From the NCBI RefSeq assembly GCF_042138895.1, contig NZ_JBHIKW010000003.1:310001-374000 (forward strand): a stretch of DNA of 64,000 nucleotides. The letters run 5' to 3'. Each line of letters opens with the position of its first letter. Position 1 is the first letter of the stretch. Shown here in pieces: positions 17,829 to 27,137 of this stretch. This DNA comes from Cedecea selenatireducens. Its GTDB lineage: Bacteria; Pseudomonadota; Gammaproteobacteria; Enterobacterales; Enterobacteriaceae. The translations under genes were made by a program, and so were the position numbers. The notes under the pieces are model-generated. The model saw nothing but the letters and a program-made list of their open reading frames with translations, did not search any database and was not told the DNA's origin.

Positions 17829-19718
17829 ATGAAGACAATAATAAAAAGCTCTCTACTGATGATGTTACTAAGTCACGTGGCGATGGCCGCACAGTACCAG
17901 TTGGAAAACGATAACCTTGCCGTCTCTTTCGACGATTCAGGTTCGGCAGCGGTGATTAAAGACCGGCTTTCCGACCATAAACTGGCGCCCATCGAGCTGT
18001 TTTTCCTGACGCTGCCGGATGAAAAGATTCTCCATACCGCCGACTTTAAAATCAAAAACGTCAGCAAAACCGCAGACGCCATTCGGATTGATTACGAACG
18101 GGACGACTTCTCGGTCAACGTGACCCTGAAGCTGCTTAAGGAGAAATATGCGGCGGTGGACTATACGCTCCAGGCCAAAGGCCAGCCTCGCGATGTCGCA
18201 AAAATTACCTTCTTCCCGACCAAAGGCCAGGCTCAGGCACCTTATGTTAACGGTGCCATCAACAGCTCCCCGATCGTCGCGGACAGCTTCTATATGCTGC
18301 CCCAAAAGCCGATTGTGAATACCTACGCTTACGAAACCACCACCAACCTGAACGTCGGACTCAAAACGCCGATTAAAACCGACGCGCCGGTGACCTATAC
18401 GGTCTACTTCGGAACGTTTGAAGCAACCGACCAGCTCCGCCGCAGCTTTAACCAGTTTATCAACGCCATGCGTCCACGCCCTTATCAGCCCTATCTGCAT
18501 TACAACAGCTGGATGGACATCGGTTTCTTTACGCCCTACACCGAGAAAGACGTGCTGACGCGCATGGATGAATACGCCAGCGAGCTGATAAGCAAGCGTG
18601 GCGTGAAGCTCGACGGCTTCCTGCTGGATGATGGCTGGGATGATTTAACCGGAAAATGGCTGTTTGGCCCGGCGTTTAAGCACGGCTTTGGTGCCATCAA
18701 AGAAAAAGCCGACAGCCTGCATACTTCAGTCGGCCTGTGGCTCTCGCCGTGGGGGGGCTACAACAAACCGCGCGACGTGCGCGTTTCACACGCCAAAGAG
18801 AACGGTTTTGAAACCGTGGACGGCAAGTTTGCGCTCTCAGGCCCAAACTATTTCCGCAATTTTAATCAGCAAATCATCGGGCTTATTAAAAACGAACATA
18901 TCACTTCGTTTAAGCTCGACGGCATGGGCAACGCGAACTCCTATATCAAAGGCAGCCCGTACGCCTCGGACTTTGATGCCTCCATCGAGTTAATCAGGAA
19001 CATGCGGGCCGCCAACAAAGACCTGTTTATCAACCTGACCACCGGCACCGACGCCAGCCCGTCCTGGCTATTCTACGCCGACTCTATCTGGCGTCAGGGC
19101 GATGACATCAACGTCTACGGCAAAGGCTCTCCGGTGCAGCAGTGGATAACCTATCGTGATGCAGAGACTTATCGTTCGATTGTGCGTAAAGGGCCGCTGT
19201 TCCCGATTAACTCGCTGATGTACCACGGTATCGTCAGCGCCGAGCACGCGTACTTTGGGCTGGAAAAAGTACAGACGGATCGGGACTTTGCGGATCAGGC
19301 ATGGAGCTACTTTGCCACCGGCACTCAGCTGCAGGAGCTGTATATTACGCCGTCAATGCTGAACAGCAGCAAATGGGACACGCTCGCCGACGCGGCGAAA
19401 TGGTCACGGGCAAACAGCAGCGTGCTGGTCGACAGCCACTGGATTGGCGGTGACCCAACGCAGCTCGAGGTTTACGGCTGGGCATCGTGGAGTAAAGAAA
19501 AGGCAATTTTAGGCCTGCGCAACCCGTCGGATAAGCCGCAAAGCTACTATCTCGACCTGAATAAGAGCTTTGAAATTCCGAACGGTGAGGCCACGAGTTT
19601 TACGCTGAAGCAGGTTTACGGCAAGAACGAGACGCTGGCCAACGACTATAGTAAGCCGCTGATTGTGACGCTGAAGCCTTTGGAAACGCTGGTGATTGAG
19701 GCCACACAGGTAAACTAA
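17829..19718 (+). CDS. Secreted clan GH-D glycosidase, probable alpha-N-acetylgalactosaminidase or alpha-galactosidase
   Basis: A 629-aa protein with a signal peptide (MKTIIKSSLLMMLLSHVAMA, cleavage before AQYQ). It has an N-terminal beta-sandwich region, then a TIM barrel with FLLDDGWDD near residue 267 and FKLDGMGN near residue 363; in clan GH-D enzymes (GH27/GH31/GH36) the Asp of the K-x-D motif is the nucleophile. A beta domain closes the protein. It follows kbaY by 22 bp, so it is probably induced with GalNAc catabolism and releases terminal alpha-GalNAc or galactose in the periplasm or outside the cell. The exact sugar is inferred only from context. Confidence 0.75.
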   Translation: MKTIIKSSLLMMLLSHVAMAAQYQLENDNLAVSFDDSGSAAVIKDRLSDHKLAPIELFFLTLPDEKILHTADFKIKNVSKTADAIRIDYERDDFSVNVTLKLLKEKYAAVDYTLQAKGQPRDVAKITFFPTKGQAQAPYVNGAINSSPIVADSFYMLPQKPIVNTYAYETTTNLNVGLKTPIKTDAPVTYTVYFGTFEATDQLRRSFNQFINAMRPRPYQPYLHYNSWMDIGFFTPYTEKDVLTRMDEYASELISKRGVKLDGFLLDDGWDDLTGKWLFGPAFKHGFGAIKEKADSLHTSVGLWLSPWGGYNKPRDVRVSHAKENGFETVDGKFALSGPNYFRNFNQQIIGLIKNEHITSFKLDGMGNANSYIKGSPYASDFDASIELIRNMRAANKDLFINLTTGTDASPSWLFYADSIWRQGDDINVYGKGSPVQQWITYRDAETYRSIVRKGPLFPINSLMYHGIVSAEHAYFGLEKVQTDRDFADQAWSYFATGTQLQELYITPSMLNSSKWDTLADAAKWSRANSSVLVDSHWIGGDPTQLEVYGWASWSKEKAILGLRNPSDKPQSYYLDLNKSFEIPNGEATSFTLKQVYGKNETLANDYSKPLIVTLKPLETLVIEATQVN

Positions 19719-19725
19719 TAACGTT

Positions 19726-19769
19726 ATAAGGCCCGAAGGTATGGACTGCCTCCATATCACGGGCCTTAT
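19726..19769. terminator. Long hairpin after the glycosidase gene
   Basis: The arms ATAAGGCCCG and CGGGCCTTAT enclose a second inner stem (TATGGA / TCCATA). It lies between the stop codons of two convergent genes and can serve both. Confidence 0.8.
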
Positions 19770-19777
19770 TCATGTTG

Positions 19778-20410
19778 TTATTCGCAAGATTTTTCTGCCA
19801 CCAGCACAATACCATGACGAGATTCATCAGGAGACAGGCTCCAAATCTCCGACTCTGGAATGCTTTCTCCGTCATAGCTGACACGCTCCCCATCATAGGG
19901 ATAGAAGTGACCACTCTCGGTATCCAGCACATACACCTTAACTTGCTTCGATGAACGGGCAATACGCCGCCAAATTCCCTGCCCCCCTGCGTACTGCTCA
20001 TGATCGCTCATCAGGATCAGATTCTTCTCCAGGATAAGGTGCTCATAAAGCGTGGTTGCGACTCGCGTATCACGTGCCGGGCTGTCGACAACCACACCCT
20101 CAACCTGAGTCACGGCTTTCGCTTCCCAGTAACGCTTCACGGCAACAATAGATTCTTCCTGCCTGGTGCTTTTGCGAGGGATAAGATCCAACTTAGCCAC
20201 AACCAGATGGCGAAGTTCGTTGTTGTCATCAAGAGTGGGTTCGGCATAGATAATCGCCGCCGCAGTTTTATCTTTGCGAAAAACGAATAAAGCGGGTTCA
20301 CCCAGAATTTCCGTGGTTCCAGAAATATCGAATGCTCTTTCTAATGCTGCAGGGCTGTAGCTGATGGGGTAAACAACCATCCTCGAATCTCCTGGTATCA
20401 ATACCGGCAT
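19778..20410 (-). CDS. Protein of unknown function with possible GNAT-like fold
   Basis: About 210 aa, cytosolic, no signal peptide or membrane helix. I do not recognise a named family. The central part (ARDTRVATTLYEHLI, then LILMSDHEQYAGGQGIWRRIA) resembles the second half of phage and plasmid GNAT-like proteins, where an R-x-x-x-VA-x-x-LY turn is followed by SD-x-Q-x-x-GG-x-x-W; this is a weak inference. Two starts have good ribosome sites: 20410 (AAGGGAG, nine bases before ATG) and 20380 (AGGAG, eight bases before ATG). It sits alone between the aga block and rsmI, a variable position in enterobacteria. Confidence 0.6.
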   Translation of the reverse strand: MPVLIPGDSRMVVYPISYSPAALERAFDISGTTEILGEPALFVFRKDKTAAAIIYAEPTLDDNNELRHLVVAKLDLIPRKSTRQEESIVAVKRYWEAKAVTQVEGVVVDSPARDTRVATTLYEHLILEKNLILMSDHEQYAGGQGIWRRIARSSKQVKVYVLDTESGHFYPYDGERVSYDGESIPESEIWSLSPDESRHGIVLVAEKSCE

Positions 20411-20522
20411 AAACTTTAACTCCCTTAAAGTCATTCAGTCATGCACAAATTAACACCAGGGAGTTCGTTTTTTAAACACTAACCGCGTTGCGATGTGAAA
20501 ACCAGGAGACGGCTCGAGAAAA

Positions 20523-21389
20523 CTATTTCTCGCTGTTTTCTAAAGCATGTTTATACAAAGCATTTTTCTTCACGCCGTGGATTTCGGCAGCCAGCGCAGC
20601 GGCTTTTTTCAGCGGTAATTCTGTTTGCAACAATGCAAGCGTACGCAGCGCTTCGGCCGGCAGCTCGTCATCGCTTTGGGCTTTAAAGCCCTCAACAATC
20701 AGCACCATTTCGCCTTTACGGCGATTTTCATCTTCCTTTACCCATGCCAGCAGTTCGCCGACGGGGGCACCGTGAATCGACTCCCAGGTTTTGGTCAGCT
20801 CGCGCGCCAGCACCACGTAGCGGGATTCGCCCAGCACCGCACAGATATCTTCGAGGCTATCCAGCAGGCGGTGGGTTGATTCATAGAAAATTAGCGTTCT
20901 CGGCTCCTGCTCAATGGCCTTAAGCGCATCGCGGCGGCCTTTTGATTTTGCAGGCAGAAAACCTTCGTAGCAGAAGCGGTCGGACGGTAAACCCGCCGCG
21001 CTGAGCGCTGCGATGGCGGCGCACGGGCCAGGCAAAGGCACAACGCGAATGCCTGCTTCGCGACAGGTGCGCACCAGGTGATAACCCGGATCGTTAATCA
21101 GCGGCGTACCGGCGTCGGACACCAGAGCGATGCTTTGGCCTTCCTTCAGTTTTGCCACTAACGTTTCGGCTTTTTGTTGCTCATTGTGATCGTGAAGTGC
21201 GAAGAGTCGCGCATTAATCGCAAAATGCTGCAGCAAAAGGCCGGTATGGCGAGTATCTTCTGCGGCAATCAGATCAACGCTTTGCAACACCGAGAGGGCC
21301 CGCTGTGTGATGTCCCCGAGATTGCCGATAGGCGTCGGGACGATGTAGAGCGTACTGGCTGAAATCGCCGCCGTTTCGTGTTGTTTCAT
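20523..21389 (-). CDS. rsmI: 16S rRNA 2'-O-ribose C1402 methyltransferase RsmI
   Basis: Cytosolic SAM-dependent enzyme of the tetrapyrrole-methylase fold, 288 aa, methylating the ribose of C1402 in 16S rRNA. Signature blocks are LYIVPTPIGNLGDITQRAL, AEDTRHTGLLL, LVSDAGTPLINDPGY and PLPGPCAAIAALSAAGLP. It matches E. coli YraL/RsmI in length and order, and is divergent from lpoA with 62 bp between starts, as in E. coli. Confidence 0.95.
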   Translation of the reverse strand: MKQHETAAISASTLYIVPTPIGNLGDITQRALSVLQSVDLIAAEDTRHTGLLLQHFAINARLFALHDHNEQQKAETLVAKLKEGQSIALVSDAGTPLINDPGYHLVRTCREAGIRVVPLPGPCAAIAALSAAGLPSDRFCYEGFLPAKSKGRRDALKAIEQEPRTLIFYESTHRLLDSLEDICAVLGESRYVVLARELTKTWESIHGAPVGELLAWVKEDENRRKGEMVLIVEGFKAQSDDELPAEALRTLALLQTELPLKKAAALAAEIHGVKKNALYKHALENSEK

Positions 21390-21451
21390 TGTCTCATCCG
21401 TATTGCCGATTTAATATTGTACATTGGGATATAAAAACCACTGGATACAGA

Positions 21452-23530
21452 ATGCTACCCTCAACCTTGAATCGTTCGAAAGCCGGGCGCTGCCTGCCTG
21501 TGTTGCTCGCGGCGCTGATTTTTGCCGGCTGTTCTACTCAAGCACCGGATCAGTCCGCTACGCTGCTGCAGGGCGAGACCACCGCCGGGTCCGCTTACTA
21601 TCTGCAGCAAATGCAGCAAAGTGCAGATGATAGCAAGACCAACTGGCAATTACTCGCCATTCGTTCCCTGCTAAAAGAGGGTAAACCTCAGCAGGCCGTT
21701 GCGTTGTATAACCAACTGCCGCAGCAACTCAACGATGCGCAAGCTCGTGAACAGCAGTTGCTGGTACCGGAAGTGAAGATTGCGCAGAAAGACTTCAACG
21801 CCGCCTCTGCCCTGCTGGAAAAGATTGACCCGAGCGCACTCGACAAGGGCCAACAGAGTCGCTACTACCAGGCCGTGATTGACGCTTCCCAGGGACGCCC
21901 TTCTTTAGCCCTGCTGCGCGCCTACATTGCTCAGGAACCGCTGCTGAAAGGTGATGCCCATCAGAAAAACATTGATGGCACCTGGCAGGTTTTGTCGCAG
22001 TTCTCCCCAGAACAAATGAACAGCCTGGTGATTAATGCCGACGAAAATACCCTGCAAGGTTGGCTGGATCTGCAGCACGTCTGGAGCGATAACCGTAACG
22101 ATCCAAACATGCTGAAAGCTGGCATTCAGGACTGGCAAACGCGTTACCCGAACAACCCAGGCTCGAAAACGCTGCCAACCCAGTTGGTGAACGTACAAAA
22201 CTTCAAGCCGGCCTCAACCGGTAAAATCGCCCTTCTGCTGCCGTTAAACGGCCAGGCAGCGGTGTTTGGTCGCGCCATTGAACAAGGTTTTGAAGCGGCA
22301 AAAAATAACGGCGTTGCGCCGGTTACCGCCGTGCAGTCAGCCGCACCGCCTGTAGACCCGAATGCACAGCAGCAGGTTTCCCCGCCGCAGGAGCAACCTC
22401 AAGCGCAGGTAGACCCGAATGCAGCCGTGAGTCCGGCAAGCGCGTCCGTCAGTGACCTGACTGACCAAAAAGCACAGGCCGCGACACCACAAACGGCAAC
22501 GCCAGCCGCGCAGCCTGATGCACAGACTGCGCCAGCCGTTGCAGCGAGCCCGGCTTCAGAAATTAAAATTTACGACACCAGCAGCCAGCCGCTCTCACAG
22601 GTTCTGGCTCAGGCACAGCAGGACGGCGCCACGCTTGTCGTCGGCCCACTGCTGAAAAACAATGTCGATCAGCTAGCCAGCACCAACAGCCCGCTGAATA
22701 TTTTGGCGCTCAACCAGCCAGAAAACGTCCAGAACCGACCAAACATCTGCTACTTCGCGCTTTCTCCGGAAGATGAAGCCCGCGACGCCGCAGACCACAT
22801 CTGGCAGCAAAACCACCGTAATCCATTGATGCTGATTCCAGCCAATGCCCTGGGCGACCGCGTAGCGAAAGCCTTTGCCACCGAATGGCAGAAGCTGGGT
22901 GGCAACCTGGTGCTGCAGCAGAAATTTGGCTCAATCAGCGATCTGAAGCGCGGGATTAACAGCGGCTCCGGCATCGCCTTAACCGGCACGCCGGTGAACA
23001 CACCGTCCAATACGCCTCCGGGCGTGACCATCGGCGGGCTTACAATTCCAGCGGCACCGACCGACGCACAAATCACCGCAGGCAGCAGCGGCAACGTCGA
23101 CGCGGTATATATCATTGCCACCGCAGAAGAAGTTGCTCTGATCAAACCGATGATTGCGATGCGTACCGGTAGCCGCAGCAGCGCTCAGCTGTATGCCAGC
23201 TCGCGCAGCTCGCAGGGCGTTAACGGCCCGGACTATCGTCTGGAAATGGAAGGATTGCAGTTTAGCGAAATCCCGATGCTTTCCGGCGGCAACCCGCAGC
23301 TGATGCAGCAGGCGTTACGCAGCGTCAATAATGACTACTCGCTGGCGCGCCTGTATGCGATGGGCGTGGATGCCTGGACGCTGGCAAGCCATTTCTCCCA
23401 GATACGCCAGGTGCCGGGTTACCAGGTGAACGGTAACACCGGGCAACTGACCGCCAGCCAGGACTGCGTCATCAACAGGAAATTAAATTGGCTGCAGTTC
23501 AGTCAGGGCCAGATAGTCCCGGTATCCTGA
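21452..23530 (+). CDS. lpoA: Outer-membrane lipoprotein LpoA, activator of PBP1A
   Basis: Outer-membrane lipoprotein that reaches through the periplasm to stimulate the peptidoglycan synthase PBP1A (MrcA); 692 aa. The start at 21452 gives a signal peptide ending in the lipobox LIFAGC with Cys27 as the lipidated residue; a more upstream start would break it. An N-terminal TPR-like helical domain (to about residue 250) precedes a periplasmic-binding-like domain. Between them is a Pro/Ala/Gln-rich segment (about 290-370, with PPVDPNAQQQV and a second VDPNAAV), longer than I recall for E. coli. yraN starts inside its 3' end. Confidence 0.95.
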   Translation: MLPSTLNRSKAGRCLPVLLAALIFAGCSTQAPDQSATLLQGETTAGSAYYLQQMQQSADDSKTNWQLLAIRSLLKEGKPQQAVALYNQLPQQLNDAQAREQQLLVPEVKIAQKDFNAASALLEKIDPSALDKGQQSRYYQAVIDASQGRPSLALLRAYIAQEPLLKGDAHQKNIDGTWQVLSQFSPEQMNSLVINADENTLQGWLDLQHVWSDNRNDPNMLKAGIQDWQTRYPNNPGSKTLPTQLVNVQNFKPASTGKIALLLPLNGQAAVFGRAIEQGFEAAKNNGVAPVTAVQSAAPPVDPNAQQQVSPPQEQPQAQVDPNAAVSPASASVSDLTDQKAQAATPQTATPAAQPDAQTAPAVAASPASEIKIYDTSSQPLSQVLAQAQQDGATLVVGPLLKNNVDQLASTNSPLNILALNQPENVQNRPNICYFALSPEDEARDAADHIWQQNHRNPLMLIPANALGDRVAKAFATEWQKLGGNLVLQQKFGSISDLKRGINSGSGIALTGTPVNTPSNTPPGVTIGGLTIPAAPTDAQITAGSSGNVDAVYIIATAEEVALIKPMIAMRTGSRSSAQLYASSRSSQGVNGPDYRLEMEGLQFSEIPMLSGGNPQLMQQALRSVNNDYSLARLYAMGVDAWTLASHFSQIRQVPGYQVNGNTGQLTASQDCVINRKLNWLQFSQGQIVPVS

Positions 23531-23883
23531 ACCGCCAGCAACGCGGCGCGCGCTATGAACAGCAGGCGCGCCGCTACCTCGAGCGCAAGGGACTGCGCTT
23601 CGTTGCGGCGAACGTGCATGTTCGCGGCGGCGAAATCGACCTCATAATGAAACAGCAGCAGGTTATCGTCTTCGTAGAGGTGCGCTTTCGGCGTAACGAT
23701 AAGTTTGGCGGTGCAGCCGCCAGCGTCACCCGCAGCAAACAACAGCGTCTGTTATACGCCGCGCAGGTTTGGCTTAGCGGCAGCGGCAAAAGTTTTGATA
23801 CTGTAGATTGCCGTTTCGATGTGTTAGCTTTCACCGGCAATGAAATAGAGTGGCTGACCAACGCGTTTGCCGCCGATATCTAA
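23488..23883 (+). CDS. yraN: YraN family endonuclease-fold protein
   Basis: UPF0102/YraN protein of 131 aa, a restriction-endonuclease-like fold whose cellular role is not settled. The conserved core RRYLERKGLRFVAANV, RGGEIDLIM and VFVEVRFR (the D/ExK-type residues) is present. It starts with TTG at 23488 behind ACAGGAAATTAAA and overlaps the end of lpoA by 43 bases, so translation is probably coupled. Order lpoA-yraN-diaA-dolP is the E. coli order. Confidence 0.9.
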   Translation: MAAVQSGPDSPGILNRQQRGARYEQQARRYLERKGLRFVAANVHVRGGEIDLIMKQQQVIVFVEVRFRRNDKFGGAAASVTRSKQQRLLYAAQVWLSGSGKSFDTVDCRFDVLAFTGNEIEWLTNAFAADI

Positions 23884-23904
23884 AAAACTCCAGGTAGAAT
23901 CAAC

Positions 23905-24495
23905 GTGCTTGAAAGAATCAAAGGCTGCTTCACGGAAAGTATTCAAACTCAGATTGCCGCAGCGGAAGCCCTGCCGGACGCCATCTCCCGTGCAGCGATG
24001 ACGCTGGTTCAGTCTTTACTGAACGGCAACAAAATCCTCTGTTGTGGCAATGGGACCTCCGCCGCCAACGCACAGCATTTTGCTGCCAGCATGATCAATC
24101 GTTTTGAAACAGAGCGTCCTAGTTTACCGGCCATTGCACTTAATGCAGATAATGTGGTCTTAACCGCGATCGCTAACGACCGTCTGCATCAAGAAGTGTA
24201 TGCCAAACAGGTTCGTGCGCTGGGCCACGCCGGGGACGTTTTGCTGGCTATTTCCACCCGAGGCAATAGCCGTGATATTGTCAAAGCGGTTGAGGCAGCC
24301 GTCACCCGCGACATGACCATCGTTGCGCTGACGGGCTATGACGGCGGCGAACTGGCAGGACTGTTGGGGCCACAGGATGTTGAAATCCGAATCCCTTCTC
24401 ACCGCAGCGCCCGCATCCAGGAAATGCATATGCTGACGGTAAACTGTTTATGCGATCTGATCGACAATACGCTATTTCCGCACCAGGATGGCTAA
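23905..24495 (+). CDS. diaA: DnaA initiator-associating protein DiaA
   Basis: Cytosolic SIS-domain protein, 196 aa, that forms tetramers and promotes DnaA assembly at oriC for timely replication initiation. The phosphosugar-type motif CCGNGTSAANAQH and the second-half IPSHRSARIQEMHMLTVNCLCDLID block are typical of DiaA/GmhA. A GTG start at 23905 is 21 bp downstream of yraN and matches the E. coli N-terminus (LERIKGCF). Confidence 0.94.
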   Translation: MLERIKGCFTESIQTQIAAAEALPDAISRAAMTLVQSLLNGNKILCCGNGTSAANAQHFAASMINRFETERPSLPAIALNADNVVLTAIANDRLHQEVYAKQVRALGHAGDVLLAISTRGNSRDIVKAVEAAVTRDMTIVALTGYDGGELAGLLGPQDVEIRIPSHRSARIQEMHMLTVNCLCDLIDNTLFPHQDG

Positions 24496-24527
24496 TAGCT
24501 AATTTTGAGATAGGAGAAGGAATGAAC

Positions 24528-25103
24528 ATGAAGGCCATTACGCCACTCGCAGTTCTTATTTCCGCGTTGTTGCTGCAAGGCTGCGTCGGTGCCGTTGTTG
24601 TGGGAAGCGCCGCCGTTGCGACAAAATCCGCGACCGACCCGCGTACCGTCGGGACGCAGGTTGATGACAGCACGCTTGAGTTACGCGTGAACAGCGCGCT
24701 CAGCAAGGATGAGCAAATCAAGAAAGAAGCACGCATTAACGTGACGGCTTACCAGGGCAAAGTGCTGCTGGCCGGCCAGTCGCCAACCCCAGACCTCTCT
24801 TCTCGCGCGAAGCAAATCGCGCTGGGCGTAGACGGCGCAGCCGAAGTCTATAACGAAATTCGGATTATGCCTCCGGTCGGCCTGGGCACCGCGTCGAGCG
24901 ATACGTGGATCACCACGAAAGTTCGTTCTCAGCTGCTAACCAGCGATCAGGTGAAGTCTTCTAACGTGAAAGTCACGACGGAGAATGGCGAGGTGTTCCT
25001 GCTTGGCCTGGTGACCGAACGCGAAGGTAAAGCCGCGGCGGACATTGCCAGCCGAGTAAGCGGCGTGAAGCACGTGACCACCGCGTTCACTATCCTGAAA
25101 TAA
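24528..25103 (+). CDS. dolP: Division and outer-membrane stress lipoprotein DolP (YraP)
   Basis: Outer-membrane lipoprotein with two BON domains (about residues 45-110 and 120-190) that binds anionic phospholipid and localises to division sites; 191 aa. The lipobox is ISALLLQGC with the Cys near residue 19. The ATG at 24528 has GGAGAAGG seven bases upstream; an ATG six bases earlier is too close to that site. It belongs to the sigma-E regulon in E. coli; no sigma-E promoter was assigned here. Confidence 0.93.
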   Translation: MKAITPLAVLISALLLQGCVGAVVVGSAAVATKSATDPRTVGTQVDDSTLELRVNSALSKDEQIKKEARINVTAYQGKVLLAGQSPTPDLSSRAKQIALGVDGAAEVYNEIRIMPPVGLGTASSDTWITTKVRSQLLTSDQVKSSNVKVTTENGEVFLLGLVTEREGKAAADIASRVSGVKHVTTAFTILK

Positions 25104-25106
25104 CGG

Positions 25107-25143
25107 CCCCTCACCCTAACCCTCTCCCCACAGGGGAGAGGGG
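25107..25143. repeat. Small palindromic repeat downstream of dolP
   Basis: CCCTCACCCTAACCCTCTCC and its partner GGGGAGAGGGG form a hairpin. It is the same sequence type that is amplified in tandem at 28326-28558, and it is common between genes in enterobacteria. Confidence 0.8.
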
Positions 25144-25180
25144 ATAAGCCATAGCCCTTTTAACTAAGGGCCATTGACGA

Positions 25181-27091
25181 TTACAGCTTACTCAGGCACT
25201 CCATCGCCACCGCTTTAAAACTGTCAAAATCCTTGCTGTCGCGCAGCCGAATCATCGCCCGCTCGCGCAGGAACGTCACAAACAGGTCGTAAATCGCCAT
25301 CGCCTCTTCGTATTCACTTTTGCTGATAGCCAGCAGGAAGATCACGTGCGCCGTTTCGTCGCCCCAGCTGATACCGTGCGGTGCCAGCACGGTGTAGACC
25401 ACGGTTTTTTTCGCCAGCAGGCCTAACGAGTGCGGCAGCGCAATGCCCTCACCCAACATGGTGCTGACGATCGCTTCTCGCTCCACCACCGACGGATGGA
25501 AATCTGAGTCAACGACACCTTCCCGCTCCAGCTGCTCGCAGAGCGTCAGGAATAGCTGCTGCTGGGTCATCGGCTGGTCGATAATACGAAAGTGGCTGGC
25601 ATCAAAGAATTTCTCCAGCATGTAAGGGCGAGTTCTGTCCACCAGTACCAGCTTGCCAAGCTGCTCCAGCTGATAGTCGGTCGGGAACGGCGCCATCATC
25701 ACAACCGGCTTTTCTTTCTCGCTGATGCGCGCCGTGCTGATCACAAAATCTTCATCCACCGCGTCGAGCTGTTCGTAGTCGCGCAGGGAAATAATGTGGG
25801 TTACTTCCACCTGCGGATATTTACGCAGCAGCATGGCCTGCAGCATGCGCACCGTCGAGTTGCCGGTATCACAAACCAGCAGCACGCGAGGATGACGCTG
25901 GTAGCCAATGTTGTAGTGGCGCTCCAGGCCAACGCCGATATGCAGCACCAGAAAACCAATCTCGTTCTCGCTAATAGCGTAAGGCGTGTATTTTCCCCAG
26001 CTTGAGACCGCCGCCAGCGTCATGTCGTAAGCCAGCGGATAATGCTGCTTGATGTTGGCCAGCAGTGGATTCGGGATGTTTATCTGGTAGCGTACCCGGG
26101 TGATCATCGTTTTGATGTGGGTGAGCAGGTCGGCGTGCAGCTGCTCGTCACCGAGCAGGTTGTAGTTATAGTGGGTGTTGATGTAGCGCAGGATGTAGTT
26201 AACCAGCGCTTCGTCATCGTCGGCATTGATCGCGCTCGGCGCCACTTCCTGCACCTGCCGTGAAGCAATATGCACCTGCAGCCACTGCTCTTCGGCTTCC
26301 GCCAGGGGTTTACCCGCCAGCTGCTGCATCAAGCCGGCAATCTGGCGCGCGGCCTCTTTCACCTGTATATCGACGTTATCCGCCGTGAACTCCGGCAAAG
26401 GATAGCCCTCGCTGATGCGGCGCACCGCCACCGAACAATAAAGACGAATAAACTGCTCGCCCTCATCGGTTAAGCGGATGCGGCAGCGGGTAAAACAGTC
26501 ATGCAGCGAGCTGGTGAGCTGCTCAGGCACGCCCGCGTTAAGGGCTTCTTCGGTCAACAGGGGATTTTCGCTGTCCTCTAAGGTCAACTGCCACAGCAGA
26601 TCCGTCAGGCAGGCGCGAATAGACGTTTCGCTGCCGAACAGCTTCATGCCGTGGCGCGGGCGCGTCTCAATGGTCAGATGGTAGCGGTTGAACCACTCAC
26701 GCACCTCCGCCATATCGCTTTGCAGCGTGGCGCGGCTGACAAACCACTCTTCGGCCAAATCTTCGAGCTTCAGTGAAAACGCCGCCGTCAAAAAACGCAC
26801 CACGAGGTAATGCACGCGTTCTGGTGAAGTACGTGGGATACGCAGCTGGCGCGGGCGATGCTGAACCAGCTCGCCGTAACGTTCAGCATCCTCGATATTC
26901 AGCTGATAGCCCGCGCCACGGGTCAGCGTAAACTGAGCCCCGAAGCCGGCCATCAGCGCATTAAGCGCCGTGATATCGGCTCTTACCGTGCGGGTAGAAA
27001 CGGACAAACGCCGCGCCAGTTCATCCTGGGGCAGCGTTTCGTTTTGCAGCATCTCAAAAAGCTGAGCCAGCCGTTGATTGGGGAATCTCAC
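25181..27091 (-). CDS. PRD-containing PTS-controlled transcriptional regulator (LicR/MtlR type)
   Basis: A 636-aa activator with DNA-binding domain (residues 1-60, HTH DELARRLSVSTRTVRADI), a second HTH-like region (to about 145), two PRDs, a EIIB-like domain (Cys407 in VLLVCDTGNSTV) and an EIIA-like domain (His554 in GIALPHSLG). PRD2 keeps histidines (LLTHIKTMI at 325, LVLHIGVG at 384), but PRD1 has YCSVAVRRISEG where a histidine is usual. Such proteins sense PTS phosphorylation. It lies at the end of a leftward block of enzymes and unknown membrane proteins, which it probably controls. Confidence 0.88.
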   Translation of the reverse strand: MRFPNQRLAQLFEMLQNETLPQDELARRLSVSTRTVRADITALNALMAGFGAQFTLTRGAGYQLNIEDAERYGELVQHRPRQLRIPRTSPERVHYLVVRFLTAAFSLKLEDLAEEWFVSRATLQSDMAEVREWFNRYHLTIETRPRHGMKLFGSETSIRACLTDLLWQLTLEDSENPLLTEEALNAGVPEQLTSSLHDCFTRCRIRLTDEGEQFIRLYCSVAVRRISEGYPLPEFTADNVDIQVKEAARQIAGLMQQLAGKPLAEAEEQWLQVHIASRQVQEVAPSAINADDDEALVNYILRYINTHYNYNLLGDEQLHADLLTHIKTMITRVRYQINIPNPLLANIKQHYPLAYDMTLAAVSSWGKYTPYAISENEIGFLVLHIGVGLERHYNIGYQRHPRVLLVCDTGNSTVRMLQAMLLRKYPQVEVTHIISLRDYEQLDAVDEDFVISTARISEKEKPVVMMAPFPTDYQLEQLGKLVLVDRTRPYMLEKFFDASHFRIIDQPMTQQQLFLTLCEQLEREGVVDSDFHPSVVEREAIVSTMLGEGIALPHSLGLLAKKTVVYTVLAPHGISWGDETAHVIFLLAISKSEYEEAMAIYDLFVTFLRERAMIRLRDSKDFDSFKAVAMECLSKL

Positions 27092-27137
27092 TACCGTTTC
27101 CTTTGGTTATCGGGGCACACTGGCGCCCCGTCCTGCT

